Shown here in pieces: positions 1 through 10,471 of a stretch of DNA of 25,035 bases. The stretch's first letter is position 1, and the number at the start of each line of letters is the position of its first letter. The notes below the pieces were generated by a model. It searched no databases. It had not been told where the DNA came from and saw only the letters and a program-made list of their open reading frames with translations. Both the position numbers and the translations under genes were made by a program. The stretch is from Picochlorum sp. 'celeri' (Eukaryota > Chlorophyta > Trebouxiophyceae). The stretch is from positions 1-25,035 of the forward strand of contig JAACMV010000013.1 in the NCBI GenBank assembly GCA_010909725.1, written 5' to 3'.

Positions 1-1801
1 ATCTCTGCTTCCTAAGCTCTTCTCTTCCCTCTCCGATTTCAGAATCTGAATGACATCCCTCTCAAAGCTTTCCAGCTTGGTCTGCCATGCATTTATAGCT
101 GCAGGGGGTACTTTGCGAGATAAGAGCTCAATTTTTCCTTTTTTGATAACTTCCTTCAGGAGGGAGCGATCGCCATCCTCTATAAAAGTGATGCTGCGCC
201 CAGATGTCCCTGCTCTTGCTGTCCTTCCAATCCTGTGCAAATACCCTGTCAAGTTTCTCGGTGCATCGAAATTAATGACAGTTTCTACGCCTAATATATC
301 CAAACCACGCGCAGCTACATCTGTTGCAAGCAAGAAACCCGCTTTTCCTGTCCTGAAGTCCTCCAAACTTTGCAACCTTGCAGCTTGGGTCATGTCTCCA
401 TGTAGCTCCACTGCGAGCGGGAGATCCGCCAAGCCAAAGAGAATTTTTGCCCTGTGGGCTTTCTGCTTTGTTGAGAAAAATATAATAGCCCTTCCTGACG
501 TCCTAAATCCTCGTGCTACGAGGGCCAATAGTGTTGCCTCCTTTTTAACTGATGCCTTGCCTTTCAGCCTCAAAACTTCCTGCGTCAGTGCCTTGGGTGC
601 GGCAGAGGTCTCATCCGCCGCTAACCGCACAGGATGCCTCAAAGATAATTTTATCAAATCTTTGACCTGCTCGGTCATTGTGGCGGAGAAGAGTAGAGTC
701 TGCCGTTTCTCTGGTGCCATTTTCACAATCTCGTGAATCTCTTCCTTAAATCCCATCTCGAGAAGTCTGTCAGCCTCGTCAAGAACAAGTGTCGCTATAT
801 CTTCTAGTCCAAACCCCTGGCTGTTCCTCAGATGGTCAATCACGCGCCCTGGTGTTCCAACTACGATCTCAGGCCCAGTGCGGAGTGCTGCTGCTTGGGC
901 ATTTACTGAGAGTCCACCAACGACTAGGGCAGCCCGTATGTCTGTAAACTGTGCAAGTCGTTCAATCATAGAGTGAACTTGGACCGCAAGCTCTCTTGCA
1001 GGCACAAGAATCAAGACATACGTGGCAGAAACTCTCTTGTCTCTGTACAGCAACCTCTCCAGCAAGGGTAAGCTGAATGCTGCTGTTTTCCCGGACCCCG
1101 TGATGGCGCTGCCACATATATCTCTTCCTGTTAGAGCAAGCGGGATACATGCTGCCTGAATTGGAGTTGGCTTCGAATACCCAAGCGCCGAGCATGCTCG
1201 AATGAGGGGTCTTGACAAATTCAAGTCCCCAAAGCTGGAGGCTGAAAATTTCGTGTTCTTGGGTGCTGACCCAAAATACCCTGGCTTCTCTTCGCTAGTT
1301 TTGCCCTTTCTTTTATCCCTCTCAGATGTAGAATGCGCCTTTTTCGACTGCTCTGGTTCCACGGGATGACCACCATCACTGGATGGTTCATCATCATCAC
1401 CATCGTCAGATGATGGTTCCTCGTCGCCAGGTTCATCAGATTCTGCCTCTTCGAGCTCCTCCTCACCAGGGAGAAGTTCTTCTTCACTGCTTAGTTCTTC
1501 TTCGCCTGTATCTCTGTTCCTTCTTGCCGTCCTTGCAGTCTTCTGAGCCCTTATTTTGTAGTCAATGCTCGTCCCAGTGGATTCTACCGCATCCTTAAGA
1601 GCGTCTACATGGCAATATCAAAGTATGTTAACAGTGAGTACGGACCCCTCGGGCTTCTATCCGCTTCAAACGCGTCCTTTCAAAACAGCGCCATGCATGG
1701 CATGACCACTTTGTCACCGCACCTGAGAAATCCCATGGTGTTTGCTTAGGAACTGACTCATCTCTGATATCAAACGAGAATTGGGGGTTGAAATCGCCCA
1801 T
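1..1801 (-). CDS. DRS1: DEAD-box ATP-dependent RNA helicase, DRS1/DDX27 type (3' end outside window)
   Basis: Nucleolar RNA helicase family that acts in large ribosomal subunit maturation (family knowledge). Exon 1 is 1801-1723, starting MGDFNPQFSFD; a 118-bp intron (1722-1605, donor GTGCGG, phase 1) leads into exon 2, which stays open to base 1. Exon 2 begins with an acidic, lysine-rich stretch (about 1300-1500), then the Q-motif region. Visible motifs are Walker A ITGSGKTAAF (near 1085-1110), PARELA (near 975-995), the DEAD box VLDEADRLLEMGF (about 750-790), SAT (about 680-695), TDVAARGLDI (about 294-326) and HRIGRTARAG (about 208-240). The frame has no interruption. The C-terminal tail beyond the helicase core lies off the left edge. 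The acidic N-terminus plus the post-core coiled region fit DRS1/DDX27 better than other DEAD-box families. I am confident of the helicase and fairly confident of the subfamily. Confidence 0.9.
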
Positions 1802-1974
1802 ACTTTTTTTTTTTTCCAAAAGAACTGCGGAATTCTTTTGCAGAAACGAACAGCACGTTTGGCGAGCAGTCTCTTCCACGCTACTGAATGTTCGATTACA
1901 TACAACTGTAAATTGTGAATCAAATATACTCAACAAATTCAACGAATCAATAAGAATGAACAGTGCTGTGAAAT

Positions 1975-3763
1975 TCAGGCAGACTTTTGATGGGCCATCA
2001 AGTTCAAACTCACTTGGGACGCAGTTTTCCTCATGTGCGCCGAAGGCGATGGCTTGCTTGTCAGGAACGGCAAGAACACGGCCATGACTCCTTCGGATCG
2101 TATGATGGGGAAAATTATGCAGCACGCAGTATAGATGAGTGTGATACTGGCGAGAACTCCCTTGACTGAGGGCCTCGGGAGCAACAGCCTTCCAACTCCA
2201 TACAATGCAACCATGAAAAAGTGGGCAACTAGTACTGATGGCCTCGGTTCAGACCTGAAAGCAGCGACACAGGACCACTTGAGTACATTCCTCCCAACTT
2301 GAGATAGTTGAAGCAAGCTTGTCTCATCTCTTCCTGTGCTGGACTACCTGTGGAACAGAAGACCTTGTACAATGCATTTGCCAGGGTATTCACTGTTGCA
2401 GACAATGGCTTTCTCTTTACGTAGAAAGCAGAAGTCGCATCGCAGGTCTCAATGCACTATCAAAGTTGGACAATGGATTCAACATCTGACAGAGCAGCAA
2501 TGTGTCCGACAGGGCAACTGTCATGCCGCCCCCAGTGAGAGGATGCCTCATGTTGAAGGAATCTCCCAACAGCAGGGCTCCAGGCTGGTGAAGTGGGGCG
2601 CTCGTCAGCTGTTTGTTCTGCATCGTCCTGATTCTTCCCTGCTTCACTGCCTTACAGAAAGCTTCTTGCAGCGTTGGCGGCACTTGAGGTGCAATGCGTT
2701 CAAGCAAATATTCGTGAAGTGCACCCGAAGTCATCGGAGGAAGCTTCTCTCCTGGATAGTCCACAAGGCAACGAACTTCTGACGACGATATGGGATAAAA
2801 TAGCACTGGTGATGGCTCTGCCAAAATCACATGTCCGAAATTAGCATGTGGCACGGCAACATCTTTCAACAACAGTCCCACAAAGTAGGAGGGAAACTTC
2901 ATATCTGGCTTGCTCAGCTTTTTCCTGAACGACGAGTACATGCCATCGCACACAATTGTCAGATTGCCCAAAGCAGTCTTATCAGATCCATCGGACGACT
3001 TGTACCGTACCCCAGTGACAACTTGTCCCTCTTCCCATTCTTCTCCCTTGTCTGGAAAGCACACAGAAGAAGTTAGAATTTCAGGCAGCACACACGGATG
3101 ACGTCGATACCGTACCATTGATCAATTTCTTCACGATGCCTTGCCTCACAGTAATGTTTTCACAGCCGGAAGCAGCCTGTCTCAACTTTTGCACAAATCT
3201 GCCATGGTGGAATGACCTCCCAGCAATGTCCTCCCCCATACCCTCCAGCGGATATCCAACTTTTGCCTCCTCTCCATTCTTAAACATGCAGTATCCGTAC
3301 ACCTTTTGGGCATCAATGCCGTCCACACAGTGTTCCAAGCCTAAAGATTTCAAAGCCATGTAACCCCCTGGCTGCAGCAGCTCTCCCACGATCCTATCGG
3401 GCTGCCTCAAGTCTCGTTCCACCAAGAGGACTCGCCTCCCACGCCTTCCCTGTTCGTACGCGAAAGCCGAGCCAGCCACTCCAGCACCAACAACTATGAG
3501 ATCCCATACCTACAAATATACATATATATGGTGATGTTGCCGAGCCAACATGGTTGAATTCATCCAGAGTTCCGCAAGGACGTTGAGCAGAGGCGCTGAA
3601 ACCTCCCAAACGTCACGGGCCTCTTCCACTGGCGCGTCTCTTCAAGCATACCTTTGGATCATTTTCGTAGTCATCATTGGAGGGAATGGGTGGAAGGATC
3701 ATTCCAGTGTCTTCGATGGAGTCAGTCACCGGCGCATGGGCTTGGTTTTGTTGCTGAGGACAT
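1975..3763 (-). CDS. SQE: squalene epoxidase (squalene monooxygenase)
   Basis: FAD enzyme that oxidises squalene to 2,3-oxidosqualene in sterol synthesis at the ER membrane. Exon pieces: 3763-3652 (N-terminal, start uncertain), intron 3651-3510, exon from 3509 with the FAD-binding motif VVGAGVAGSAFAYEQG and ERDL..PDRIVGELLQPGG, intron 3115-3052 (64 bp, phase 1), then the main exon. That exon carries FVGLLLKD, the FAD motif II GDSFNMRHPLTGGGMTVALSD (about 2505-2570) and the tail RKPLSATVNTLANALY. The end has two hydrophobic segments, as in other squalene epoxidases. The frame must change by one base near 2447-2453 and again near 2241-2252 to follow the conserved protein. These are sequencing indels or real frameshifts; conservation on both sides favours errors or a very recent lesion. 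The ATG at 3763 is not in frame with the conserved exon end without another one-base change, so the true start is open. Confidence 0.9.
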
Positions 3764-4044
3764 GTTTGCCCACCTCCACAAAAAAGGTAATTATATCCCT
3801 GTCACTCGAAGATACTACTAAAAAATTAATTATTGATCGGTAGGAAAGGAGGGGAGCGTCTGGCTGTTCACGTGGACAAGATCAGAAAGTTGTCACGTCA
3901 CCTCTGTCAGTTTGAAAAAACTGATGCTCAATGTCGAGAGATTTTTACCACTCACGCAATACAATGACTTACATATAATCCGAATTTTGAGGATGTGCTC
4001 ATCTTTCACCATGCCATCACCACCGGGCATTAATGACTGGAACA
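3764..4044. other. intergenic spacer
   Basis: This lies between the presumed start of squalene epoxidase and the stop of the UCH37-like gene, both on the minus strand. I see no conserved coding sequence. It should hold the squalene epoxidase promoter and possibly a short upstream exon; an AT-rich patch lies at 3810-3840. Confidence 0.5.
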
Positions 4045-5088
4045 TCAGATGAATTGGTCGAGCAGGCGGTTTTTGCCCATGATTTTCAGGCAATGGAAGA
4101 TGAACGGCGTAAAGTCTGTCCGTCTGTACAAATTTTCCATCTTCCAAGCCTTCCTCTTTTCTTCCTCGTCCCGAAGAGCTGCCGTGTTCTTAGCAATCTG
4201 CTGTCGGAGCTCTAAAATTTTCCGGCGAATTTCACACTGCCTGATGCATTTCTTCTAGGGACTGCATTTCCTTCTCCAGGGCAGCAATATCTCTACGAAT
4301 GGCTTTGTGACTTTCCCCCCATTCTTCGATGATGGCTTGCAGCGAAATCGTTCTTCTGAACCTTGATTACATACCTTATTCTCTCCCTGAATTGCTTCGA
4401 TCGCCTGGTGGATCCAGGCGCCGTCCTTGACGGCACAAATTGCACGAGGACCCGGGGCTAGGCCATCCAACTCGTAGACACGCCCATGAATAGGCATGTA
4501 TGCAATGTAATGGAACGCCTCTCCTTCTGAAGAGCTCGTCTTTTCTGGCAACAGATGAGACGCTGGAGGTCTAAAGAATTGTGAAACCTCTCGCAGAATC
4601 TCGCTGTTCCCGATAGAAAGCCCCTTCATTTCCATGTCAACATCTGCCGTGAACGTTTTCATCTTCGATAATTCCTTCCCCAGAGCAAAATCTGTCCCCT
4701 CTGTAATGTTCATGAGGACATTGACAATCGCTTGGGTCGCGCATGCGTTCTGAATGACTTGCTTTTGCAAATAGATGTTTGAGTCCGCCTCTTGGGTCTC
4801 TTCTGCCTTGGAGCGTGTCTGCTCCAGTTCTGCCTCTATCCCTGCATCCCATTTGAAAAGAAAGATTAAAGCATACACATGTCCTAGTTTTGCCAAGGTT
4901 TCATCGTCGAAAACTCTCTATTTCTGCCACCTCTGCACCCTGGACTCCAACTCTCTGAACGAGTTCCGTGAACACTGCTGGATCTGATTCGACTGCACCG
5001 TATGTAATATATTGTTACATGTGATATTTATAACTATGTTTGCAATTGCGACAGGAGGAACCGTACTCGTCGTCCACGTATCGGTCAT
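4045..5088 (-). CDS. UCHL5: ubiquitin carboxyl-terminal hydrolase, UCH37/UCHL5 type
   Basis: Cysteine deubiquitinase; UCH37 enzymes edit ubiquitin chains on the proteasome (family knowledge). Exon 1 is only 22 nt (5088-5067, MTDTWTT), followed by a 74-bp intron (5066-4993, donor GTACGG, acceptor GTGCAG) that joins in phase to IESDPAVFTELVQRVGVQGAEV. Active-site landmarks are the Cys in NACATQAI, the His in FHYIAYMP and the Asp in VYELDGL. The C-terminal UCH37 extension is also present, with EEEKRKAWKMENLYRRTDFTPF and a stop at 4047-4045. Following the family requires one-base frame changes near 4909-4914 (an A run), 4343-4348 (an A run) and 4235-4247. Three such changes in one otherwise well-conserved gene suggest sequence error, or else a pseudogene. 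The 5' end lies only about 70 bp from the repeat array. Confidence 0.85.
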
Positions 5089-5150
5089 GTCGATTACAAC
5101 ATTTTACCGCTATCGGTGCAACACCTGATACCTCATGAATTATGGAATCG

Positions 5151-5155
5151 AATAA
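5151..5155. repeat. AATAA directly left of the repeat array (candidate target duplication)
   Basis: AATAA abuts the first base of unit 1. On the right, unit 3 is followed by AA (13008-13009), TA (13010-13011), the Fanzor element with its second TA, then A (15578). Removing the Fanzor element and one TA restores AATAA directly after unit 3. Five AT bases could match by chance. Confidence 0.45.
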
Positions 5156-6087
5156 ACATTCCCGCGATGCTGTCTTTGATTACCTGCCTTTCATCCGGGA
5201 TCAGTGTCTTGATTCAAATTTCGTACATAGATTCGAGGATTCGTTCGGTGGACGGTCTCTGGACCGACCAGCCTCATGCGAGATGGGATGGTGCAGCCCA
5301 TGTGTTTGAACGCATGGTTTGATGCGAATACTTCAAATATTTGGACATAGACAGATGGTTCCAAACGTACGGGGTGTTTTGCTTGTGGACCTTGAACATG
5401 AGACAGGGCAGTTGTGGACCATATGTTGGTCGTTGCCGACGGAAGAGGTGCTTAAATACGTGGCAGACTGTGTTGACCAACAGAGAACTGTAGCCGAGGT
5501 CTGTAGAAGTTCGAGTGTGCACCGATATTGAAGGCAATGCCATGTCCCTAGTCCCTACGCAATTACAGAAAACTATATCATTATGATAGATGGTCCATGT
5601 GATTCAACGTCCCCAAGTCAATTAACAGTGCAATTTGTTTGCTGTGTGGTGGGCAGGAGGCTAGTATCAGATGTCTTGTGGGGCACTCATCACCGTTCTC
5701 TTTGCTCTAAGCGCCATTAATTCCTTTCATCATACTATATATGATTCCTCAGTCATTTGATCGGTGTTGTCCTTCTTCGTATATCCGCGTTTGGTCGCAG
5801 TATCCGTGATACATCTGAGATCCTTTGGGGTACCTGAGTGTTGCTCACTTCCAGTCATACCCTTCCTTGCAATGCTTGGTGTGCATCAATCCGGTATCCT
5901 TGGCTTCGAGATAATGCTCTATTCTTTCTTAGAGGCGAATCTCTTGGCGCTTTGGGCCGCTGTGTGATTGATTACAATCTTCTTGTCTTCTATTTCCACA
6001 GTATCGATGTGAGTCATTCCAACCTATACCTTCCTTTGTTTCGGCAGATCTTCGTGATTCTCTCGATCCTTTTGTTTTATCTCATAT

Positions 6088-6453
6088 GATCGGTAAATAT
6101 AATGCTGGGGTTTTATGTGCTGAGAGGTCAATTGAAGGTATGGACTCAACCATCAAAGGAGGGAGGTTTCTGTCACCTGGAGGTGCTGAAAGTGAGCTAT
6201 GGTTGGTGCCATGATTTCTGATATTTGTCGACTGCTTCCTAATTGTGTAAAGCGATCCTGTCAGTCAAATCCACCATTTATTTTCTTCAAATCACTTTCC
6301 ATTTGAGATGCCAGTGCTACCCTACTATCCGATATATCCTACTCTGTCTCAGTGTACACATAGCGAACCTGGAAATTGGAATAGACAACAGACAGGCCTT
6401 CTTTCAACGGAGCTTCAGGTCCAGCACAGACGAGACACGGGTCTTCAATCAAT
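6088..6453. repeat. segment present only in repeat unit 1
   Basis: About 366 bp between CTCATAT and AGGATCGAAGC in unit 1. In units 2 and 3 these flanks are joined directly (around 8844-8850 and 11377-11384). A short direct repeat GATCG sits at both edges, which fits loss by deletion from an ancestor of units 2 and 3, or gain in unit 1. I see no recognisable gene in it. Confidence 0.75.
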
Positions 6454-7215
6454 AGGATCGAAGCAAGGGATGCTATGAATGGGGTCACAATGACTATCTC
6501 ACCTAGAAAACTCGCTTGGCTGTCAACGCTTGGTGGGTACAAAAAAGATTTGACCCACACTTGTTAGCAGGTCTTAGTTTTCCTTCTCCCCATCAGATTA
6601 CACACTCAATCAACTCATGCCATGGAAACGAGCCCCAACGGAAGCAATATTGATGGTATCAATATGTTAGAAAGTTGCATCACGTGAGAAAGGTCACAGG
6701 TAGATTCCTGATGCTCTACCGGTGAGACGAAAACCTTCATCTGATGGTCCTGCTGAATAACTCAGATTTGGCCACTCTTTTGGACGGTGTTGATTGATTC
6801 TCGGCATGCTAAATGTACTCATGAACCGACTGACTCTTTCATCCAAACCATGAAAATATTTCTTTTTGCAACAGTTTGGACCAGTCAAAAAAGCATCTGT
6901 TCTGGAGGAATACATGTAGAACTTTGTGGTCTAATGCAATTCCCCCGAATTTGATCATACTTGCCGGGCTCAAAGGATCCGGGCTGCCTGATTTTGGTCT
7001 TGGAGGTCGATGAGTAAAATATCGGGACATATATTGATCGGGGCGGACGGAGGACATGCTCTGAGTGCAGGGCAGTTGTGTTGACTGACAAAGTGTTGAC
7101 AGGACAGCACCCTCTCATGCACCTCATGAGAAACAGTGCCATGTCAGTAACCATCTGCTTTTTGAGGATTATACTGATCACTCTAAACATGAGCAATTAC
7201 ATCGAATCTTCTCTC

Positions 7216-7440
7216 ATCTCTTTAGATGTTCATGAAATGCTCTTAGGTGCTCTCTGATGTTCTTAGAGCCTTTTCAGGTGTTCTCAGATGATCTTGGATG
7301 TTCTCAGAGCTTCATCAAATGCTCCCTGATGTCGATCACATGTTCTGATGATCTTAGATATTTGTTGAATGTCCATGAAATATTGATCTGATGTTCTCAG
7401 AGATTCTGAGAGGTTCTTGTTCATTGAATCTTCTTTCATC
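7216..7440 (+). repeat. degenerate GATGTTCTCAGA minisatellite, unit 1
   Basis: Loosely periodic recurrences of GATGTTCT(T/C)AGA and TCAGATGATCT. Equivalent tracts lie at about 9603-9830 (unit 2) and 12135-12360 (unit 3). It is low-complexity and non-coding in appearance, and sits directly before the GC-rich island in each unit. Confidence 0.65.
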
Positions 7441-7465
7441 TTCTTTGGCACTGCTGTTTCCGTAA

Positions 7466-7863
7466 TAAGTTGGGGGCACTCTGGGGAGTGGGTCGATCGA
7501 GAGTATCGGCCGGTCCACTGAGGGCCGCGACAGATGAAGAAGACCGGTTTCGGAGGTGTCGGCAACCCGCCTTTGCGGCGCTGGGCCGCCCAGCAGAAAC
7601 GCCCGTTGCGGCCCGGACCGTAGCCCAGCCCAGTTTTTTTGAAATATCTTTTCGTCGGGGGCCGAGCGAGGAAATTTCGGAGCCTGGCGAGGGAGCGATT
7701 TTCGGCACATTTCCGGAAATCGCGCACATCGGCGGAGACCGCCCCTCGCGCCCGGCACCTCCTCCGGCGGAGAAATGCAAAATCCCACACTTATGCAGTG
7801 TGTTATTCGATTGGGAGGCTCGTTTCCGGGCGATCGGTCTCGTGCCGGACGCCCCGATTTAAA
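7466..7863. repeat. GC-rich island with palindromes, unit 1 (also 10018-10415 and 12552-12955)
   Basis: A clearly GC-rich block of about 400 bp in otherwise AT-rich repeat units, conserved in all three copies. Each copy holds the 12-bp palindrome ATTTCCGGAAAT (7709-7720, 10264-10275, 12795-12806). The palindrome lies inside a larger hairpin with arms GCGATTT and AAATCGC (12781-12787 and 12803-12809 in unit 3). Several frames are open on both strands, as expected of GC-rich DNA, and no frame reads as a known protein. It could be a promoter-like or structural region; the function is unknown. Confidence 0.6.
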
Positions 7864-7909
7864 GAAAATCCCGATTTTTTTATGGTTACAGCTGTAATCC
7901 TTAATCTAC

Positions 7910-7932
7910 GCATCGCAACATTCCCGCGATGC
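7910..7932. repeat. hairpin at the unit 1/unit 2 junction
   Basis: GCATCGC (7910-7916) at the end of unit 1 pairs with GCGATGC (7926-7932) near the start of unit 2 across a 9-nt loop. The same two 7-mers occur as sub-terminal inverted repeats of the whole array (5164-5170 and 13000-13006). Confidence 0.6.
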
Positions 7933-10471
7933 TGTCTTTGATTACCTGCCTTTCATCGGGATCAGTGTCTTGATTTCAAATTTCGTACATAGATTCGAGG
8001 ATTCGTTCGGGGCGTCTCTGGACCGACCAGCCTCATGCGAGATGGGATGGTGCAGCCCATGTGTTTGAACGCATGGTTTGATGCGAATACTTCAAATATT
8101 TGGACATAGACAGATGGTTCCAAACGTACGGGGTGTTTGCTTGTGGACTTGAACATGAGACAGGGCAGTTTGTGGACATATGTTGGTCGTTGCCGACGGA
8201 AGAGGTGCTTTAAATACGTGGCAGATGTGTTGACCAACAGAGAACTGTAGCCAGCTCTGTAGAAGTTCGAGTGTGCACCGATATTGAAGGCAATGCCATG
8301 TCCCTAGTCCCTACGCAATTACAGAAAACTATAAAATCATGATGGATCAAATATATGGTCTATGTGATTCAACGTCCCAAGGCAATTAACAATGCAATTT
8401 GTTTGCTGTGTGTTGGGCAGGAGGCTTGTATCAGCTGTCCTGTGGAGCATTCATCACTATTCTCTTGCTCTTAAGCGCCTTTAATTCCTTTCATCATACT
8501 ATATATGATTCCTCAGTCATTTGATCGGTGTTATCTTCTTCGTATATCAGCGTTTGGTCGCAGTATCCCTGATACATCCTTTTGGGTACCTGAGAGTTGC
8601 TCACTTCCAGTCATACCTTTCCTTGCAATGTTTGGTGGCATCAATCCGGTATCCTTCGCTTCTAGATAATGTTCTATTGTTTCTTAGAGGCGAATCGCTT
8701 GGCGCTTTTGGTCGCTGTGTGATTGATTACAATCTTCTTGCCTTCTATTTCCCACTGTATGGATGTATGTCCCTTCCAACCCATACCTTCCTTTTGTTTC
8801 GGCAGATCTTCGTGATTCTCTCCATCCTTTTGTTGTATCTCATATAGGATCGAAGCAAGGATGCTATGAATGGGGTCCACAATGACTATCTCACCTGGAA
8901 AACTCGCTTGGCTATCAATCCTTGGTGGGTACAAAAAAATTAGACCCAGATCCACAATTGTTAGCAGGTCTCAGTTTCCTTCTCCCCATCAGATTCCACA
9001 CTCAATAAACTCAGCCATGGAAATGAGTCCCAACGGAAAGCAATATTGATGGTATCAATATGCTAGAAAGTTGCATCCCGTGAGAAAGGGCACAGGTAGA
9101 TTCTTGATGCTCTACCGTTGAGACGGAAACCTTCATCTGATGGTCCCTGCTGAATAATTCAGATTTGGCCACTCTTTTGGACGGTGTTGATTCATTCTCT
9201 GCATGCTAAATGCACTCATGAACCGACTTTTTCATCTAAAACCATGAAAATATTTGTTTTTGAAACAGTTGGGCCAGTCAAAAAAGACATCTGTTCTGGA
9301 GGAATACATGTATAACTTTGTGGTCTAATGCAATTCCCCCGAATTTGATCATACGTGCCGGGCTCAAAGGATCCGGGCTGCCTGATTCTGGTCTTGGAGG
9401 TCGATGAGTAAAATATCGGGACAATATTGGTCGCGGCGGACGGAGGATATGCTCTGAATGCAGAGCAGGGCAGTTGGGTGTTGACAGGACAGCACCCTTT
9501 CATGCACCTCATGAGAATCAGTGCCATGTCAGTAACCATTTGCTTTTTGAGGAGTAAACTGATCACTTTAAGCATGAGCAATTATCGAATCTTCTCTCAT
9601 CTCTTTAGAGGTTCATGAAATGCTCTTAGGTGCTCTCTGATGTTCTTAGAGTTTTGTCAGGTGTTTTCAGATGATCCTGGATGTTCTTAGAGCTTCATCA
9701 AATGCTCCCAGATGTCGATCACATGTTCTCTGATGATCTTAAATATTTGTTGAATGTCCATGAAATATTGATCTGATGTTCTCAGAGATTCTGAGAGGGT
9801 CTTGTTCATTAAATCTTGTTTCATCTTCTTTGCTTTACTGCTGTAAGTAGGAAGGAAGATCTCCTACTTAATATATCTAATTAAGACCTGATTATAGATT
9901 TAAGTAGAATAATATATCGTGATCTTCATGGATACGTTCAGATGATAAGAGATGCTCTAGATCTCTAGGATGGACCCGTGGGAGATCCGAGGGGGTCCAT
10001 CACAACTGCTGTTTCCGTAATAAGTTGGGGGCACTCTGGGGAGTGGGTCGATCGAGAGTATCGGCCGGCCCACCGAGGGCCGCGACAGATGGAGAAGATC
10101 GGTTTCGGAGGTGTCGGCAACCCGCCTTTGCGGCGCTGGGCCGCCCAGCAGGAACGCCCGTTGCCGCCCGGACCGTAGCCCAGCCCAGTTTTTTTGAAAT
10201 ATCTTTTCGTCGGGGGCCGAGCGAGGAAATTTCGGGGCCTGGCGAGGGCGCGATTTTCGGCCCATTTCCGGAAATCGCGCACATCGGCGGACACCGCCCC
10301 CCGCACCCGGCACCTCCGCCGGCGAGAAATGCAAAATCCCACAGTCATAGAGCGTGTTATTCGATCGGGAGGCTCGTTTCCGCTCGATCGGTCTCGTGCC
10401 GGACGCCCCGATTTAAAGAAAATCCCGATTTTTTTATGGTTACAGCTGTAATCCTTAATCTACGCATCGCA
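7918..10471 (+). repeat. tandem repeat unit 2 (about 2.55 kb)
   Basis: Head-to-tail copy of unit 1. It aligns with unit 3 almost end to end, including the 160-bp segment at 9845-10004, and shares with unit 1 the 5' 45 bp that unit 3 lacks. Most differences from unit 3 are one-base length changes in short homopolymers. The landmark TGTGTCTTGAT-like site recurs at 7962 here, 5201 in unit 1 and 10492 in unit 3. Confidence 0.92.
9837..10012. mobile_element. 160-bp segment with 8-bp flanking direct repeat, copy in unit 2
   Basis: The segment 9845-10004 is bracketed by ACTGCTGT at 9837-9844 and 10005-10012; unit 1 has a single ACTGCTGT at the equivalent site (near 7449-7456). This is the pattern of an 8-bp target duplication, though deletion between the two repeats in unit 1 would look the same. 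It opens with a perfect hairpin (AAGTAGGA 9845-9852 with TCCTACTT 9862-9869) and has a second near its end (GATGGACCC 9969-9977 with GGGTCCATC 9993-10001). I see no terminal inverted repeats and no coding capacity. It could be a small non-autonomous element. Confidence 0.55.

Larger units (their letters stand above)
5156..7917 (+). repeat. tandem repeat unit 1 (about 2.76 kb)
   Basis: First of three head-to-tail copies; orientation is arbitrary. The unit starts ACATTCCCGCGATGCTG and ends CTACGCATCGCA, a boundary fixed by the junction with unit 2. It carries a moderately AT-rich first half, a degenerate GATGTTCTCAGA minisatellite (about 7216-7440) and a GC-rich island (about 7466-7863). It differs from units 2 and 3 by an extra segment at about 6088-6453 and by lacking a 160-bp segment near 7450. 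Short open frames are not conserved between copies and are interrupted. I recognise no transposase, reverse transcriptase, tRNA or rRNA. This unit is the most diverged of the three. Confidence 0.9.

Noticed and set aside
50..736. 228-codon plus-strand frame opposite the DEAD-box helicase
   Set aside because: It is antisense to a clearly conserved helicase core and has no recognisable motifs itself.
7284..7862. Long open frames on both strands in the GC-rich island, repeated at 9957-10612 and 12422-13037
   Set aside because: Up to four frames are open at once, composition is biased to Pro/Arg/Gly, frames shift between copies, and no known domain is visible. GC richness alone explains them.
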